This document shows positions 12,809 to 26,370 of a stretch of DNA of 64,000 nucleotides, piece after piece; the stretch's first letter is position 1, and every line of letters begins with the position of its first letter. The notes beneath the pieces are model-generated. The model did no database searches. It saw nothing but the letters and a program-made list of their open reading frames with translations, and was not told the origin of the DNA. The stretch lies in the NCBI GenBank assembly GCA_030762175.1, contig CM060843.1, positions 32,618,501 through 32,682,500 of the forward strand. The letters run 5' to 3'. Made by a program: the position numbers and the translations under genes. This DNA comes from Metallyticus violacea. Its lineage: Eukaryota; Arthropoda; Insecta; Mantodea; Metallyticidae.

Positions 12809-13404
12809 CTAAATTAAACTAAACTAAACTAAACTACACTGAATGAAATTATAAATGAAACTAAACTAAACTATAAACTATACTATAAACTAAACTAAAC
12901 TAATCTAAACTATATACAAAACTAAAATAAACAACCTAACCTAACCTAACCTAACTTAAACTAAACTAAACTAAAGTATTAACTAAACTAATCTAAATTA
13001 TAAACTAAATTATAAACTAAACTAAACTAAACTATAAATTACTAAGATAAACTAAACTAATCTAAATTAGACTAAACTAACATAACCTAACCTAACTTAC
13101 TCGAACCTAAACTAAACTGAACTAAAATAACCTAAGCTAACCTTAACTAAACTGAACTAAACTAAATTAACTAACCTAAACTAAACATAGCTAAAATTAA
13201 ACAAAAATAATTGACTAAACTAAACTATACTATAAACTAAACTGTAAACTAAACTAAACTATCAACTAAACGAAACTAAAGTAAACTAAACTTAACTAAA
13301 CTAACCTAACCTATCATAACCTAACATAACCTAAACTAAACTAAACTAAACTAAACTTACCTAACATAATCTAACCTATCCTACCCTAACCTAACCTAAC
13401 TTAA
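8828..13404. repeat. Pentamer array after B4
   Basis: 4.6 kb of degenerate CTAAA/CCTAA. Landmarks include CTTAAAATTATC near 8972, TTATTCTTCATC at 9901 and the ACACTGAATGAA landmark near 12836. The first part closely parallels the arrays after 50.3 and 59.4 kb. No gene is visible. Confidence 0.95.
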
Positions 13405-13883
<479 letters not shown>

Positions 13884-14603
13884 CTACCCATGTACAGAAT
13901 TAAAGAAATGTTCCAAAATAAGAAGATTTTTTTTTCATACAGAAGACTCTTTGATGCAAAAAAGGAAAAAAAAAAATGAAAAAAATCTTGCCGTATTCCG
14001 CTTGCTAAACCCCTACAACGGAGGTTACAGTCGTCGCGTTTTCTTTGCTGCAATATAAATAAAAAACCACATTTCATCGCATACCCCTTGCAGGAACTGA
14101 TACAACAGAGGCGAATATCTTTGCAAACGTACGTGTGTGTGTACATCAATCTTGCACTAAATAATGTTGGCCATATTCGATATGGGTGGGATCTTCTAAC
14201 TACAATTTTCCTAAATAATGATGTTCTTATTTATTTCCAAGTTTGCTTTGTGCAAACGACGAATGTCCTTCATTTTGCTGGTCACTTTGTCTTTCGTGCG
14301 TACAATGAGCCTATCGAACAGCTTAAATGTAACAAATGACATTGGAGTAAACTTGCTTTATCCAAAGGTTTCACATGTTTTCGATAGATATATTTGAGCA
14401 TATGATGCATTCATTCTTATTGCATGTCTGTGATAAGTCCACCTGCAACCTGTGACAGTAAGCCCCGAATTTTGTATCCCTGGAAGTATGAAGCAAACTC
14501 AGAGGTGTCAGGATCACATTTCAATTTATCTTTTACAGCAAAAAGAAATATTTCAAATGCAGTGGCATCCCTCTCTTCCAGTAATGTTCTTGCAATCCTG
14601 TAA
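13884..14603. repeat. Complex unit A5 (family A)
   Basis: About 720 bp. It is very close to the 1.5 kb copy (GTTGGCCAT, TTACAGTCG), differing mainly in homopolymer length and single bases such as TTTCGTGCG near 14295. Both minus-strand relics are retained. Confidence 0.95.
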
Positions 14604-15056
14604 ACTAAACTAAACTAAACTAAACTAAACTAACCTGACCTAACCTGAACTAACCTAAACTAAACTAAAATAAACTATAAGCTAAATTAAATTAAACTAT
14701 AAACTAAATTAAACTGAACTAAGCTGAACTGAACTGAACTTAATTGAACTGAACTAAGCTAACCTGAACTAAACTGAACTAAATTAAACTAAACTATAAA
14801 CTAAAATAAACTAAACTAAACTATAAACTAAACTAAACCTAACTAAACTAACCTAACATAATCTAACCTAAACTAAACTAAACTAAACTAAACTAACCTA
14901 AAACTAAACTAAACTAAATTAAACTAATCAAAACTAAAATAACTAACCTAACCTAATCTAACCTAACCTAACCTAACCTAACCTAAACTAAACTAAACTA
15001 AACTAAACGAAACGAAACTAAACTAAACTAAATTACCTAACTAACTACCTAACTAA
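14604..15056. repeat. A-B spacer 3
   Basis: Pentamers with a CTGAA cluster near 14710-14775. The (CTAA)n tail before the B unit is very short, only about 20 bp. Confidence 0.93.
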
Positions 15057-15774
15057 CACTGTACCCATGCCCAGAAATATAGAAATGTCCCAAAAGAGCA
15101 AGATTTTTTTTTTTCACAGAGAAGACTCTTTGCTGCAAAAAAGGAAAAAAAGAAATGAAAAAAATCTGGCCGTATTTCCCTTGCTAAGCCTCATACAACG
15201 GAGGTTAACGTCATCGCGATTTCTTTGCTGCAAGATGAATAAAAAACCATATTTCATCGCATTCTCCTTGCAGGAACTTATACAACTCAGGCGAATATCT
15301 TTGTGAACGTAAGTGTGTGTTCGTGAATTTCATTTACACTGCACATCGATCTTGCACTAAATAATTTTGGTCATATTCGATAAAGGTGGGATCTTCTAAA
15401 CACAATTTTTCTTAATAATGATGTTCTTATATATTTCCAAGTTTGCTTTGTGCCTACGACGAATGTATAAGCACAATGAGCCTATCGAAAAGCTTGTATT
15501 TAACAAATGACATTGAAGTAAATTTGCTTTATGCAAAGGTTTCACATGTTTTCGATAGATATATTTGAGCAAATGATGCATTCATTCTGTATGCATGTCT
15601 GTGATAAGTCCACCTGCAACCTGTGACAGTAAGCCCCGAATTTTGTATCCCTGGAAGTATGAAGCAAACTCAGAGGTGTCAGGATCGCATTTCAATTTAT
15701 CTTTTACAGCAAAAAGAAATATTTCAAATGCAGTGGCATCCCTCTCTTCCAGTAATGTTCTTGCAATCCTGTAA
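15057..15774. repeat. Complex unit B6 (B-prime, 28-bp deletion)
   Basis: About 718 bp. It is the first copy of the B-prime subtype: GAATG is followed directly by TATAAGCAC near 15465, removing 28 bp present in the full-length B units. CACTGCACATCG replaces ACAGTGCACATCG, so the acceptor-like ACAG of other B units is lost here. Confidence 0.95.
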
Positions 15775-17232
15775 ACTAAACTAAACTAAACTAAACTAAA
15801 CTAAACTAAACTAAATTAAACGATAAACTAAACTAAACTAAACTAAACGATAAACGATACTATAAACTAAACTAAACTAAACTAAACTAAACGAACATAA
15901 CTTAACCTAACCTAACCTAACCTAAACTAAACCAAACTAAACTCTTCTAAATTAGCCTAAAGTAAACTATAAACTAAACTATAAACTAAACTATACTATA
16001 AACTAAACTAAACTAAACTAAACTATCCTAACGTAAGCTGACCTAACCTAAACTAAACTAAACTAAACTAAACTAACCTAACCTAAACTAAACTAAACTA
16101 AATTAAATAAACTACAAACTAAACTAAACTAAACTATAAACTTAACTAAACTAAACTATAAATTAACTAACTAAACTAAACTAAACTAACCTAACCTAAC
16201 CTAAATTAAACTAAACTCACTTAACCTAACCTAACCTAATCTAACTTAAACTAAACTAAACTACACTAAACTAAGTTAAACTAAACTAAACTAAACTAAC
16301 TATAAATTAAACTATAATCATAACTAAACTAAACTGGAAACTAAACTAAACTAAACTAAAAAAACCTAACCTAACCTAACCTTAACTAAACTAAGCTAAC
16401 CTAAACTAACTTAACCTAACCTAACCTAATCTAATATAACCTAAACTAAACTAAACTAAACTAAATTCAACTAACCTAAACTAAACTAACCTAACGTAAC
16501 CTAACCTATACTAAACTAACCTAAACTAAACTAAACTAAACTAAGTTAAACTAAACTAAACTAACCTAACCTAACATAACCTAACCTAATCTAAATTAAA
16601 CTAAACTAAACTAAGATAAGCTAATCTAACCAAAACTGACCTAAACGAAACTAAACTAAACTAAACTAAACTAAATTAAACAAACTAAACTAAACTAAAA
16701 TATAAACTAAACTAAACTAAACTAAACTATAAACTTAACGAAACTAAACTAAACTAACTAAACTAAACTAAACTAAAGTAAAATATACTATAAACTAAAC
16801 TAAACTTAACTAAATTAACTATAAATTAAAGTCAACTAAATTAAACTAAACTAAACTAAATTAAACAAAACTAAACTAAACTGAACTAAACTATAAACTA
16901 AACTATAAACTACAGTATTAATTAACTAAACTAAAGTAAACTAAACTAAAGTAACCTAACCTAACCTAACCTAAACTAATATAAACTAACCTAACATAGC
17001 CTAAACTAACCTATACTATACTAAAGTAAACTAAAGTAAACTAAGCTAAACTATAAACTTAACGATAAACTAAACTGTACTAAGGTATAAATTAAACTAA
17101 ACTATAAACCAAACTAAACTTAACTAAACTAAACTAGACTAAACTAAACTAACTTAACGTAACATAACCTAACGTATCCGAACCTTACCTAAATTAAACT
17201 AAACTAAAATAAGCTAACCTAACCTAACCTAA

Positions 17233-17264
<32 letters not shown>

Positions 17265-17916
17265 TAAACTAAACTAAACTAAACTACATTGAATGAAACT
17301 ATAAATTAAACTGAACTAAACTATAAACTATGCTATAAACTAAACTGAACTAATCTAAACTATTTACAAAACTAAAATAAACAACCTAACCTAACCTAAC
17401 CTAACTTAAACTAAACTAAAGTATAAACTAAACTAATCTAAATTATAAACTAAATTATAAACTAAACTAAACTATAAATTACTAAGATAAACTAAACTAA
17501 TCTAAATTAGACTAAACTAACATAACCTAACCTAAACTACCCTAACCTAAACCAAACTGAACTAAAATAACCTAAGCTAACTCAAACTAAACTGAACTAA
17601 ACTAAATAAACTAACCTAAACTAAACAAAGCTAAATTAAACAAAAATAATTAACTAAACTAAACTAAACTATAAACTAAACTGTAAACTAAACTAAACTA
17701 TCAACTAAACGAAACTAAAGTAAACTAAACTAAACTAAACTAACCTAACCTAACATAACCTAACCTAAACTAAACTAAACTAAACTAAACTAACCTAACA
17801 TAACGTAACCTAACCAAACCTAAACTAAAGTAAACTAAACTAAACTTACCTAACATAATCTAACCTATCCTACCCTAACCTAACCTAACCTAAATTAAAC
17901 TAAACTAAACTTAACT
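15775..17916. repeat. Pentamer array after B6
   Basis: 2.1 kb of CTAAA/CCTAA. It includes a version of the landmark ACATTGAATGAAAC near 17285 and an intact ATTAATTAACTAAAC landmark near 16917. No gene is visible. Confidence 0.95.
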
Positions 17917-18170
17917 AAGCTAAATAACCAACAAACTAACTAACTAACTAACTAAGTAACTAACTAAATAACTAACTAACTAACTAACTAATTAACTAAC
18001 TAACTAACTAACTAACAACTACCTAACTACCTCATTAACTAACTAAATAACTAAATAAATAACCAACTAACTGACTAAGTAACTAACTAACTTAATAACT
18101 AACTGACTGATTAACTAACTAACTGACTGACTGACTGACTGACTGACTGACTAACTAACTAACCTACTAA
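17917..18170. repeat. (CTAA)n/(CTGA)n tract
   Basis: CTAA repeats with scattered AAAT variants end in a CTGA block near 18110-18150, next to the A unit. Confidence 0.94.
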
Positions 18171-18893
18171 CTACCCATGTACAGAATTAAAGTAATGTTC
18201 CAAAAAGAGAAGATTTTTTTTTTCACACAGAAGACTCTTTGATGCAAAAAAGGAAAAAAAGAAATGAAAAAAATCTTGCCGTATTCCGCTTGCTTATCCC
18301 CTACAACGGAGGTTACCGTCGTCGCGATTTCTTTGCTGCAAGATAAATAAAAAACCACATTTCATCGCATACCCCTTGCAGGAACTGATACAACAGAGGC
18401 GAATATCTTTGCAAACGTACGTGTGTGTGTACATCAATCTTGCACTAAATAATTTTGGCCATATTCGATATGGGTGGGATCTTCTAACCACAATTTTCCT
18501 AAATAATGATGTTCTTATTTATTTCCAAGTTTGCTTTGTGCAAACGACGAATGTCCTTCATTTTCCTGGTCACTTTGTCTTTCGTACGTACAATGAGCCT
18601 ATCGAACATCTTAAATGTAACAAATGACATTGGAGTAAACTTGCTTTATCCAAATGTTTCACATGTTTTCGATAGATATATTTGAGCATATGATGTATTC
18701 ATTCTATATGCATGTCTGTGATAAGTCCACCTGCAACCTGTGACAGTAAGCCCCGAATTTTATATCCCTGGAAGTATGAAGCAAACTCAGAGGTGTCAGG
18801 ATCACATTTCAATTTATCTTTTACAGTAAAAAGAAATATTTCAAATACAGTGGCATCCCTCTCTTCCAGTAATGTTCTTGCAATCCTGTAAAC
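18171..18893. repeat. Complex unit A7 (family A)
   Basis: About 723 bp. The 5' half has TGTACAGAATTAAAGTAATG and GCTTATCCCC. The 3' half carries markers GTGCAAACG, TTTTCCTGG, CCAAATG and ACAGTAAAAAG that reappear in the 24.5 kb unit and, in part, in the chimera at 32.0 kb. The minus strand is open across KEIATTVTSVVGDKQAEYGK near 18280-18345. Confidence 0.95.
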
Positions 18894-19361
18894 TAAACTA
18901 AACTAAACTAAACTAAACTAACCTGAGCTAACCTAAACTAACCTAAACTAAACTAAAATAAACTATAAGCTAAACTAAATTAAACTATAAACTAAATTAA
19001 ACTGAACTAAGCTGAACTGAACTGAACTTAACTGAACTGAATTAAGCTAACCTGAACTAAACTGAACTAAATTAAACTAAACTATAAACTAAAATAAACT
19101 AAACTAAACTATAAACTAAACTAAACCTAACTAAACTAACCTAACATAATCTAACCTAAACTAAACTAAACTAAACTAAACTAACCTAAAACTAAACTAA
19201 ACTAAATTAAACTAATCAAAACTAAAATAACTAACCTAACCTAATCTAACCTAACCTAACCTAACCTAACCTAACCTAAACTAAACTAAACTAAACGAAA
19301 CGAAACTAAACTAAACTAAACTAAATTACCTAACTAACTAACTAACTAACTACCTAACTAA
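18894..19361. repeat. A-B spacer 4
   Basis: Pentamers beginning with ACCTGAGCTAACC, a CTGAA cluster near 19003-19063, then CTAA to the B unit. The GAGC variant is shared with the spacers at 25.2 and 32.7 kb. Confidence 0.93.
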
Positions 19362-20080
19362 CACTGTACCCATGCCCAGAAATATAGAAATGTCCCAAAA
19401 GAGCAAGATTTTTTTTTTTTCACAGAGAAGACTCTTTGCTGCAAAAAAGGAAAAAAAGAAATGAAAAAAATCTGGCCGTATTTCCCTTGCTAAGTCTCAT
19501 ACAACGGAGGTTAACGTCATCGCGATTTCTTTGCTGCAAGATGAATAAAAAACCATATTTCATCGCATTCTCCTTGCAGGAACTTATACAACTCAGGCGA
19601 ATATCTTTGTGAACGTAAGTGTGTGTTCGTGAATTTCATTTACAGTGCACATCGATCTTGCACTAAATAATTTTGGTCATATTCGATAAAGGTGGGATCT
19701 TCTAAACACAATTTTTCTTAATAATGATGTTCTTATTTATTTCCAAGTTTGCTTTGTGACTACGACGAATGTATAAGCACAATGAGCCTATCGAAAAGCT
19801 TGTATTTAACAAATGACATTGAAGTAAACTTGCTTTATGCAAAGGTTTCACATGTTTTCGATAGATATATTTGAGCAAATGATGCATTCATTCTATATGC
19901 ATGTCTGTGATAAGTCCACCTGCAACCTGTGACAGTAAGCCCCGAATTTTGTATCCCTGGAAGTATGAAGCAAACTCAGAGGTGTCAGGATCGCATTTCA
20001 ATTTATCTTTTACAGCAAAAAGAAATATTTCAAATGCAGTGGCATCCCTCTCTTCCAGTAATGTTCTTGCAATCCTGTAA
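19362..20080. repeat. Complex unit B8 (B-prime)
   Basis: About 719 bp with the 28-bp deletion. Private markers CTAAGTCTC and GTGACTACG are shared only with the 25.7 and 33.2 kb units, defining one lineage of B-prime copies. Confidence 0.95.
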
Positions 20081-21322
20081 ACTAAACTAAACTAAACTAA
20101 ACTAAACTAAACTAAATTAAACGATAAACTAAAATAAACTAAACTAAACTAAACGATAAACTAAACTATAAACTAAACTAAACTAAACTAAACGAACATA
20201 ACTTAACCTAACCTAACCTAACCTAAACTAAACTAAACTAAACTAATCTAAATTAGCCTAAAGTAAACGATAACCTAAACTATAAACTAAACTATACTAT
20301 AAACTAAACTAAACTAAACTAAACTATCCTAACGTAAGCTGACCTAACCTAAACTAAACTAAACTAAACTAACCTAACCTAAACGAAACTAAACTAAAAT
20401 AAACTACAAACTAAACTAAACTAAACTATAAACTTAACTAAACTAAACTATAAATTAACTAACAAAACTAAACTAAACTAACCTAACCTAACCTAACCTA
20501 AACTAAAATAAACTCACTTAACCTAACCTAATCTAACTTAAACTAATCTAAACTACACAAAATAAGTTAAACTAAACTAAACTAAACTAACTATAAACTA
20601 AACTATAATCATAACTAAACTAAACTGGAAACTAAACTAAACTAAACTAAAAAAACCTAACCTAACCTAACCTTAACTAAACTAAGCTAACCTAAACTAA
20701 CTTAACCTAACCTAACCTAATCTAATATAACCTAAACTAAAGTATACTAAACTAAACTAAATTCAACTAAACTAAACTAAACTAACCTAACGTAACCTAT
20801 ACTATACTAAACTAACCTAAACTAAACTAAACTAACTTAAACTAAACTAAACTAACCTAACCTAACATAAACTAACTTAATCTAAATTAAACTAAACTAA
20901 ACTAAGATAAGCTAATCTAACCTAAACTGACCTAAACGAAACTAAACTAAACTAAACTAAACTAAATTAAACAAACTAAACTATAAACTTAACGAAACTA
21001 AACTAAACTAAGTAAACTAAACTAAACTAAAGTATAATATACTATAAACTAAACTAAACTTAACTAAATTAACTATAAATTAAAGTCAACTAAATTAAAC
21101 TAAACTAAACTAAATTAAACAAAACTAAACTAAACTAAACTAAACTAAACAAAACTAACCTAAAACTAAACTAAACTAAATTAAACTAATCAAAACTAAA
21201 ATAACTAACCTAACCTAATCTAACCTAACCTAACCTAACCTAACCTAAACTAAACTAAACTAAACTAAACGAAACGAAACTAAACTAAACTAAATTACCT
21301 AACTAACTAACTACCTAACTAA
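20081..21322. repeat. Shortened inter-unit array between B8 and B9
   Basis: Begins as a normal post-B array. Near 21125-21155 it switches to the tail of an A-B spacer (AACTAATCAAAAC, then CTAACC runs). An A unit and the rest of the array are missing between these two B units, so this is a deletion or unequal-exchange product. Confidence 0.88.
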
Positions 21323-22040
21323 CACTGTACCCATGCCCAGAAATATAGAAATGTCCCAAAAGAGCAAGATTTTTTTTTTTCACAGAGAAGACTCTTTGCT
21401 GCAAAAAAGGAAAAAAAGAAATGAAAAAAATCTGGCCGTATTTCCCTTGCTAAGCCTCATACAACGGAGGTTAACGTCATCGCGATTTCTTTGCTGCAAG
21501 ATGAATAAAAAACCATATTTCATCGCATTCTCCTTGCAGGAACTTATACAACTCAGGCGAATATCTTTGTGAACGTAAGTGTGTGTTCGTGAATTTCATT
21601 TACAGTGCACATCGATCTTGCACTAAATAATTTTGGTCATATTCGATAAAGGTGGGATCTTCTAAACACAATTTTTCTTAATAATGATGTTCTTATTTAT
21701 TTCCAAGTTTGCTTTGTGCCTACGACGAATGTATAAGCACAATGAGCCTATCGAAAAGCTTGTATTTAACAAATGACATTGAAGTAAACTTGCTTTATGC
21801 AAAGGTTTCACATGTTTTCGAAAGATATATTTGAGCAAATGATGCATTCATTCTGTATGCATGTCTGTGATAAGTCCACCTGCAACCTGTGACAGTAAGC
21901 CCCGAATTTTGTATCCCTGGAAGTATGAAGCAAACTCAGAGGTGTCAGGATCGCATTTCAATTTATCTTTTACAGCAAAAAGAAATATTTCAAATGCAGT
22001 GGCATCCCTCTCTTCCAGTAATGTTCTTGCAATCCTGTAA
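21323..22040. repeat. Complex unit B9 (B-prime)
   Basis: About 718 bp. It carries the private change TTTTCGAAAGATAT near 21816, shared only with the 27.6 kb unit, its counterpart in the second copy of the 6.29 kb duplication. Confidence 0.95.
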
Positions 22041-24138
22041 ACTAAACTAAACTAAACTAAACTAAACTAAATTAAACGATAAACTAAAATAAACTAAACT
22101 AAACTAAACGATAAACTAAACTATAAACTAAACTAAACTAAACTAAACGAACATAACTTAACCTAACCTAACCTAACCTAAATTAAACTAAACTAAACTA
22201 ATCTAAATTAGCCTAAAGTAAACGATAACCTAAACTATAAACTAAACTATACTATAAACTAAACTAAACTAAACTAAATTATCCTAACGTAAGCTGACCT
22301 AACCTAAACTAAACTAAACTAAACTAACCTAACCTAAACTAAACTAAACTAAAATAAACTACAAACTAAACTAAACTAAACCATAAACTTAACTAAACTA
22401 AACTATAAATTAACTAACAAAACTAAACTAAACTAACCTAACCTAACCTAACCTAAACTAAACTAAACTCACTTAACCTAACCTAACCTAACCTAATCTA
22501 ACTTAAACTAAACTAAACTACACTAAACTAAGTTAAACTAAACTAAACTAAACTAACTATAAACTAAACTATAATCATAACTAAACTAAACTGGAAACTA
22601 AACTAAACTAAACTAAAAAAACCTAACCTAACCTAACCTTAACTAAACTAAGCTAACCTAAACTAACTTAACCTAACCTAACCTAATCTAATATAACCTA
22701 AACTAAAGTATACTAAACTAAACTAAATTCAACTAAACTAAACTAAACTAACCTAACGTAACCTAGACTATACTAAACTAACCTAAACTAAACTAAACTA
22801 ACTTAAACTAAACTAAACTAACCTAACCTAACATAAACTAACTTAATCTAAATTAAACTAAACTAAACTAAGATAAGCTAATCTAACCTAAACTGACCTA
22901 AACGAAACTAAACTAAACTAAACTAAACTAAATTAAACAAACTAAACTATAAACTTAACGAAACTAAACTAAACTAACTAAACTAAACTAAACTAAAGTA
23001 TAATATACTATAAACTAAACTAAACTTAACTAAATTAACTATAAATTAAAGTCAACTAAATTAAACTAAACTAAACTAAATTAAACAAAACTAAACTAAA
23101 CTAAACTAAACTAAACTATAAACTAAACTATAAACTAGAGTATTAATTAACTAAAGTAAACTAAACTAAATTAACCTAACCAAACCTAACCTAAACTAAT
23201 ATAAACTAACCTAACATAGCCTAAACTAACCTATACTATACTAAAGTAAACTAAAGTAAACTAAGCTAAACTATAAACTTAACGATAAACTAAACTATAC
23301 TAAGGTATAAATTATACTAAACTATAAACTAAACTAAACTTAACTAAACTAAACTAGACTAAACTAAACTAACTTAACCTAACATAACCTAACGTATCCG
23401 AACCTTACCTAAATAAAACTAAACTAAAATAAGCTAACCTAACCTAACCAAACCTAAAATAAACTAAACTAAATTAAACTGAACTAAACTAAACTACACT
23501 GAATGAAACTATAAATTAAACTAAACTAAACTAAACTATAAACTATACTATAAACTAAACTGAACTAATCTAAACTATTTACAAAACTAAAATAAACAAC
23601 CTAACCTAACCTAACCTAACTTAAACTAAACTAAAGTATAAACTAAACTAATCTAAATTATAAACTAAATTATAAACTAAACTAAACTATAAATTACTAA
23701 GATAAACTAAACTAATCTAAATTAGACTAAACTAACATAACCTAACCTAAACTACCCTAACCTAAACCAAACTGAACTAAAATAACCTAAGCTAACCCAA
23801 ACTAAACTGAACTAAACTAAATAAACTAACCTAAACTAAACAAAGCTAAATTAAACAAAAATAATTAACTAAACTAAACTAAACTATAAACTAAACTGTA
23901 AACTAAACTAAACTATCAACTAAACGAAACTAAAGTAAACTAAACTAAACTAAACTAACCTAACACAACCTAACCTAACCTAAACTAAACTAAACTAAAC
24001 TAAACTAACCTAACATAACCTAACCTAACCTAACCAAACCTAAACTAAACTAAACTAAACTAAATTTACCTAACATAATCTAACCTATGCTACCCTAACC
24101 TAACCTAACCTAAATTAAACTAAACTAAACTAAACTAA
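22041..24138. repeat. Pentamer array after B9
   Basis: 2.1 kb of CTAAA/CCTAA, nearly identical to 28335-30430. Landmarks: AGAGTATTAATTAAC near 23146 and ACACTGAATGAA near 23496. No gene is visible. Confidence 0.95.
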
Positions 24139-24220
24139 GCTAACTAACTAACAAACTAACTAACTAACTAACTAACTAAGTAACTAACTAAATAACTAAC
24201 TAACTAACTAACTAACTAAT

Positions 24221-24255
<35 letters not shown>

Positions 24256-24466
24256 CAACTACCTAACTACCTCATTAACTAACTAAATAACTAAATAAAT
24301 AAATATCTAACTAACTGACTAACTAACAAACTAACTTAATAACTGACTAACTGACTTACTAACTAACTAACTGACTGACTGACGGACTGACTGACTGACG
24401 GAACGACTGACTGACTGACTGACTGACTGACTGACTGACTGACTGACTGACTCACTAACTAACTAA
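24139..24466. repeat. (CTAA)n then (CTGA)n tract
   Basis: CTAA repeats are followed by about 90 bp of CTGA with the interruptions GACGGACTG and GACGGAACG. The same interruptions occur before the 30.8 and 36.1 kb A units. Confidence 0.94.
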
Positions 24467-25182
24467 CTACCCATGTCCAGAATTAAAGAAATGCTCCAAA
24501 AGAAGATTTTTTTTCACACAGAAGACTCTTTGATCCAAAAAAGGAAAAAAGAAAGGAAAAAAATCTTGCTGTATTCCGCTTCCTAAACCCCTACAACGGA
24601 GGTTACCGTCGTCGCGTTTTCTTTGCTGCAAGATAAATAAAAAACCACATTTAATCGCATACCCCTTGCAGGAACTGATACAACAGAGGCGAATATCTTT
24701 GCAAACGTACGTGTGTGTGTTCATCAATCCTGCACTAAATAATTTTGGCCATATTCGTTATGGGTGGGATCTTCTAACCACAATTTTCCTAAATAATGAT
24801 GTTCTTATTTATTTCCAAGTTTGCTTTGTGCAAACGACGAATGTCCTTCATTTTCCTGGTCACTTTGTCTTTCGTACGTACAATGAGCCTATCGAACATC
24901 TTAAATGTAACAAATGACATTGGAGTAAACTTGCTTTATCCAAATGTTTCACATGTTTTCGATAGATATATTTGAGCATATGATGTATTCATTCTATATG
25001 CATGTCTGTGATAAGTCCACCTGCAACCTGTGACAGTAAGCCCCGAATTTTGTATCCCTGGAAGTATGAAGCAAACTCAGAGGTGTCAGGATCACATTTC
25101 AATTTATCTTTTACAGTAAAAAGAAATATTTCAAATACAGTGGCATCCCTCTCTTCCAGTAATGTTCTTGCAATCCTGTAAA
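24467..25182. repeat. Complex unit A10 (recombinant family A)
   Basis: About 716 bp. The 5' half matches the 30.8 kb unit (TGTCCAG, GTGTTCATCAATCC, ATTCGTTATGGG). The 3' half matches the 18.2 kb unit (GTGCAAACG, TTTTCCTGG, CCAAATG). The switch lies between about 24757 and 24831, where the parents are identical. This is the junction of the 6.29 kb tandem duplication. Confidence 0.94.
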
Positions 25183-25651
25183 CTAAACTAAACTAAACTA
25201 AACTAAACTAACCTGAGCTAACCTAAACTAACCTAAACTAAACTAAAATAAACTATAAGCTAAACTAAATTAAACTATAAACTAAATTAAACTGAACTAA
25301 GCTGAACTGAACTGAACTTAACTGAACTGAATTAAGCTAACCTGAACTAAACTGAACTAAATTAAACTAAACTATAAACTAAAATAAACTAAACTAAACT
25401 ATAAACTAAACTAAACCTAACTAAACTAACCTAACATAATCTAACCTAAACTAAACTAAACTAAACTAAACTAACCTAAAACTAAACTAAACTAAATTAA
25501 ACTAATCAAAACTAAAATAACTAACCTAACCTAATCTAACCTAACCTAACCTAACCTAACCTAACCTAAACTAAACTAAACTAAACGAAACGAAACTAAA
25601 CTAAACTAAACTAAATTACCTAACTAACTAACTAACTAACTACCTAACTAA
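25183..25651. repeat. A-B spacer 5
   Basis: Copy of the 18.9 kb spacer, including the GAGC variant and the CTGAA cluster near 25292-25352. Confidence 0.93.
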
Positions 25652-26370
25652 CACTGTACCCATGCCCAGAAATATAGAAATGTCCCAAAAGAGCAAGATT
25701 TTTTTTTTTCACAGAGAAGACTCTTTGCTGCAAAAAAGGAAAAAAAGAAATGAAAAAAATCTGGCCGTATTTCCCTTGCTAAGTCTCATACAACGGAGGT
25801 TAACGTCATCGCGATTTCTTTGCTGCAAGATGAATAAAAAACCATATTTCATCGCATTCTCCTTGCAGGAACTTATACAACTCAGGCGAATATCTTTGTG
25901 AACGTAAGTGTGTGTTCGTGAATTTCATTTACAGTGCACATCGATCTTGCACTAAATAATTTTGGTCATATTCGATAAAGGTGGGATCTTCTAAACACAA
26001 TTTTTCTTAATAATGATGTTCTTATTTATTTCCAAGTTTGCTTTGTGACTACGACGAATGTATAAGCACAATGAGCCTATCGAAAAGCTTGTATTTAACA
26101 AATGACATTGAAGTAAACTTGCTTTATGCAAAGGTTTCACATGTTTTCGATAGATATATTTGAGCAAATGATGCATTCATTCTATATGCATGTCTGTGAT
26201 AAGTCCAGCTGCAACCTGTGACAGTAAGCCCCGAATTTTGTATCCCTGGAAGTATGAAGCAAACTCAGAGGTGTCAGGATCGCATTTCAATTTATCTTTT
26301 ACAGCAAAAAGAAATATTTCAAATGCAGTGGCATCCCTCTCTTCCAGTAATGTTCTTGCAATCCTGTAAA
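25652..26370. repeat. Complex unit B11 (B-prime)
   Basis: About 719 bp, the counterpart of the 19.4 kb unit with CTAAGTCTC and GTGACTACG. It differs by AAGTCCAGCTGC near 26201, where the other copies have CCACCTGC. Confidence 0.95.

Larger units (their letters stand above)
18541..24830. repeat. 6.29 kb tandem duplication, first copy
   Basis: Runs from inside the 18.2 kb A unit to inside the 24.5 kb A unit and contains two B-prime units. The following 24831-31116 repeats it with only scattered single-base changes and small indels. The offset is 6290 bp when measured at GTGCAAACG. Confidence 0.85.

Noticed and set aside
18280..18345. KEIATTVTSVVGDKQAEYGK minus-strand segment in A7 as a third exon
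   Set aside because: Preceded by a good acceptor-like tract, but the frame holds in only a few copies (in-frame stop where CTTATCCCC is CTAAACCCC), there is no donor at its end, and it is only about 22 codons long.
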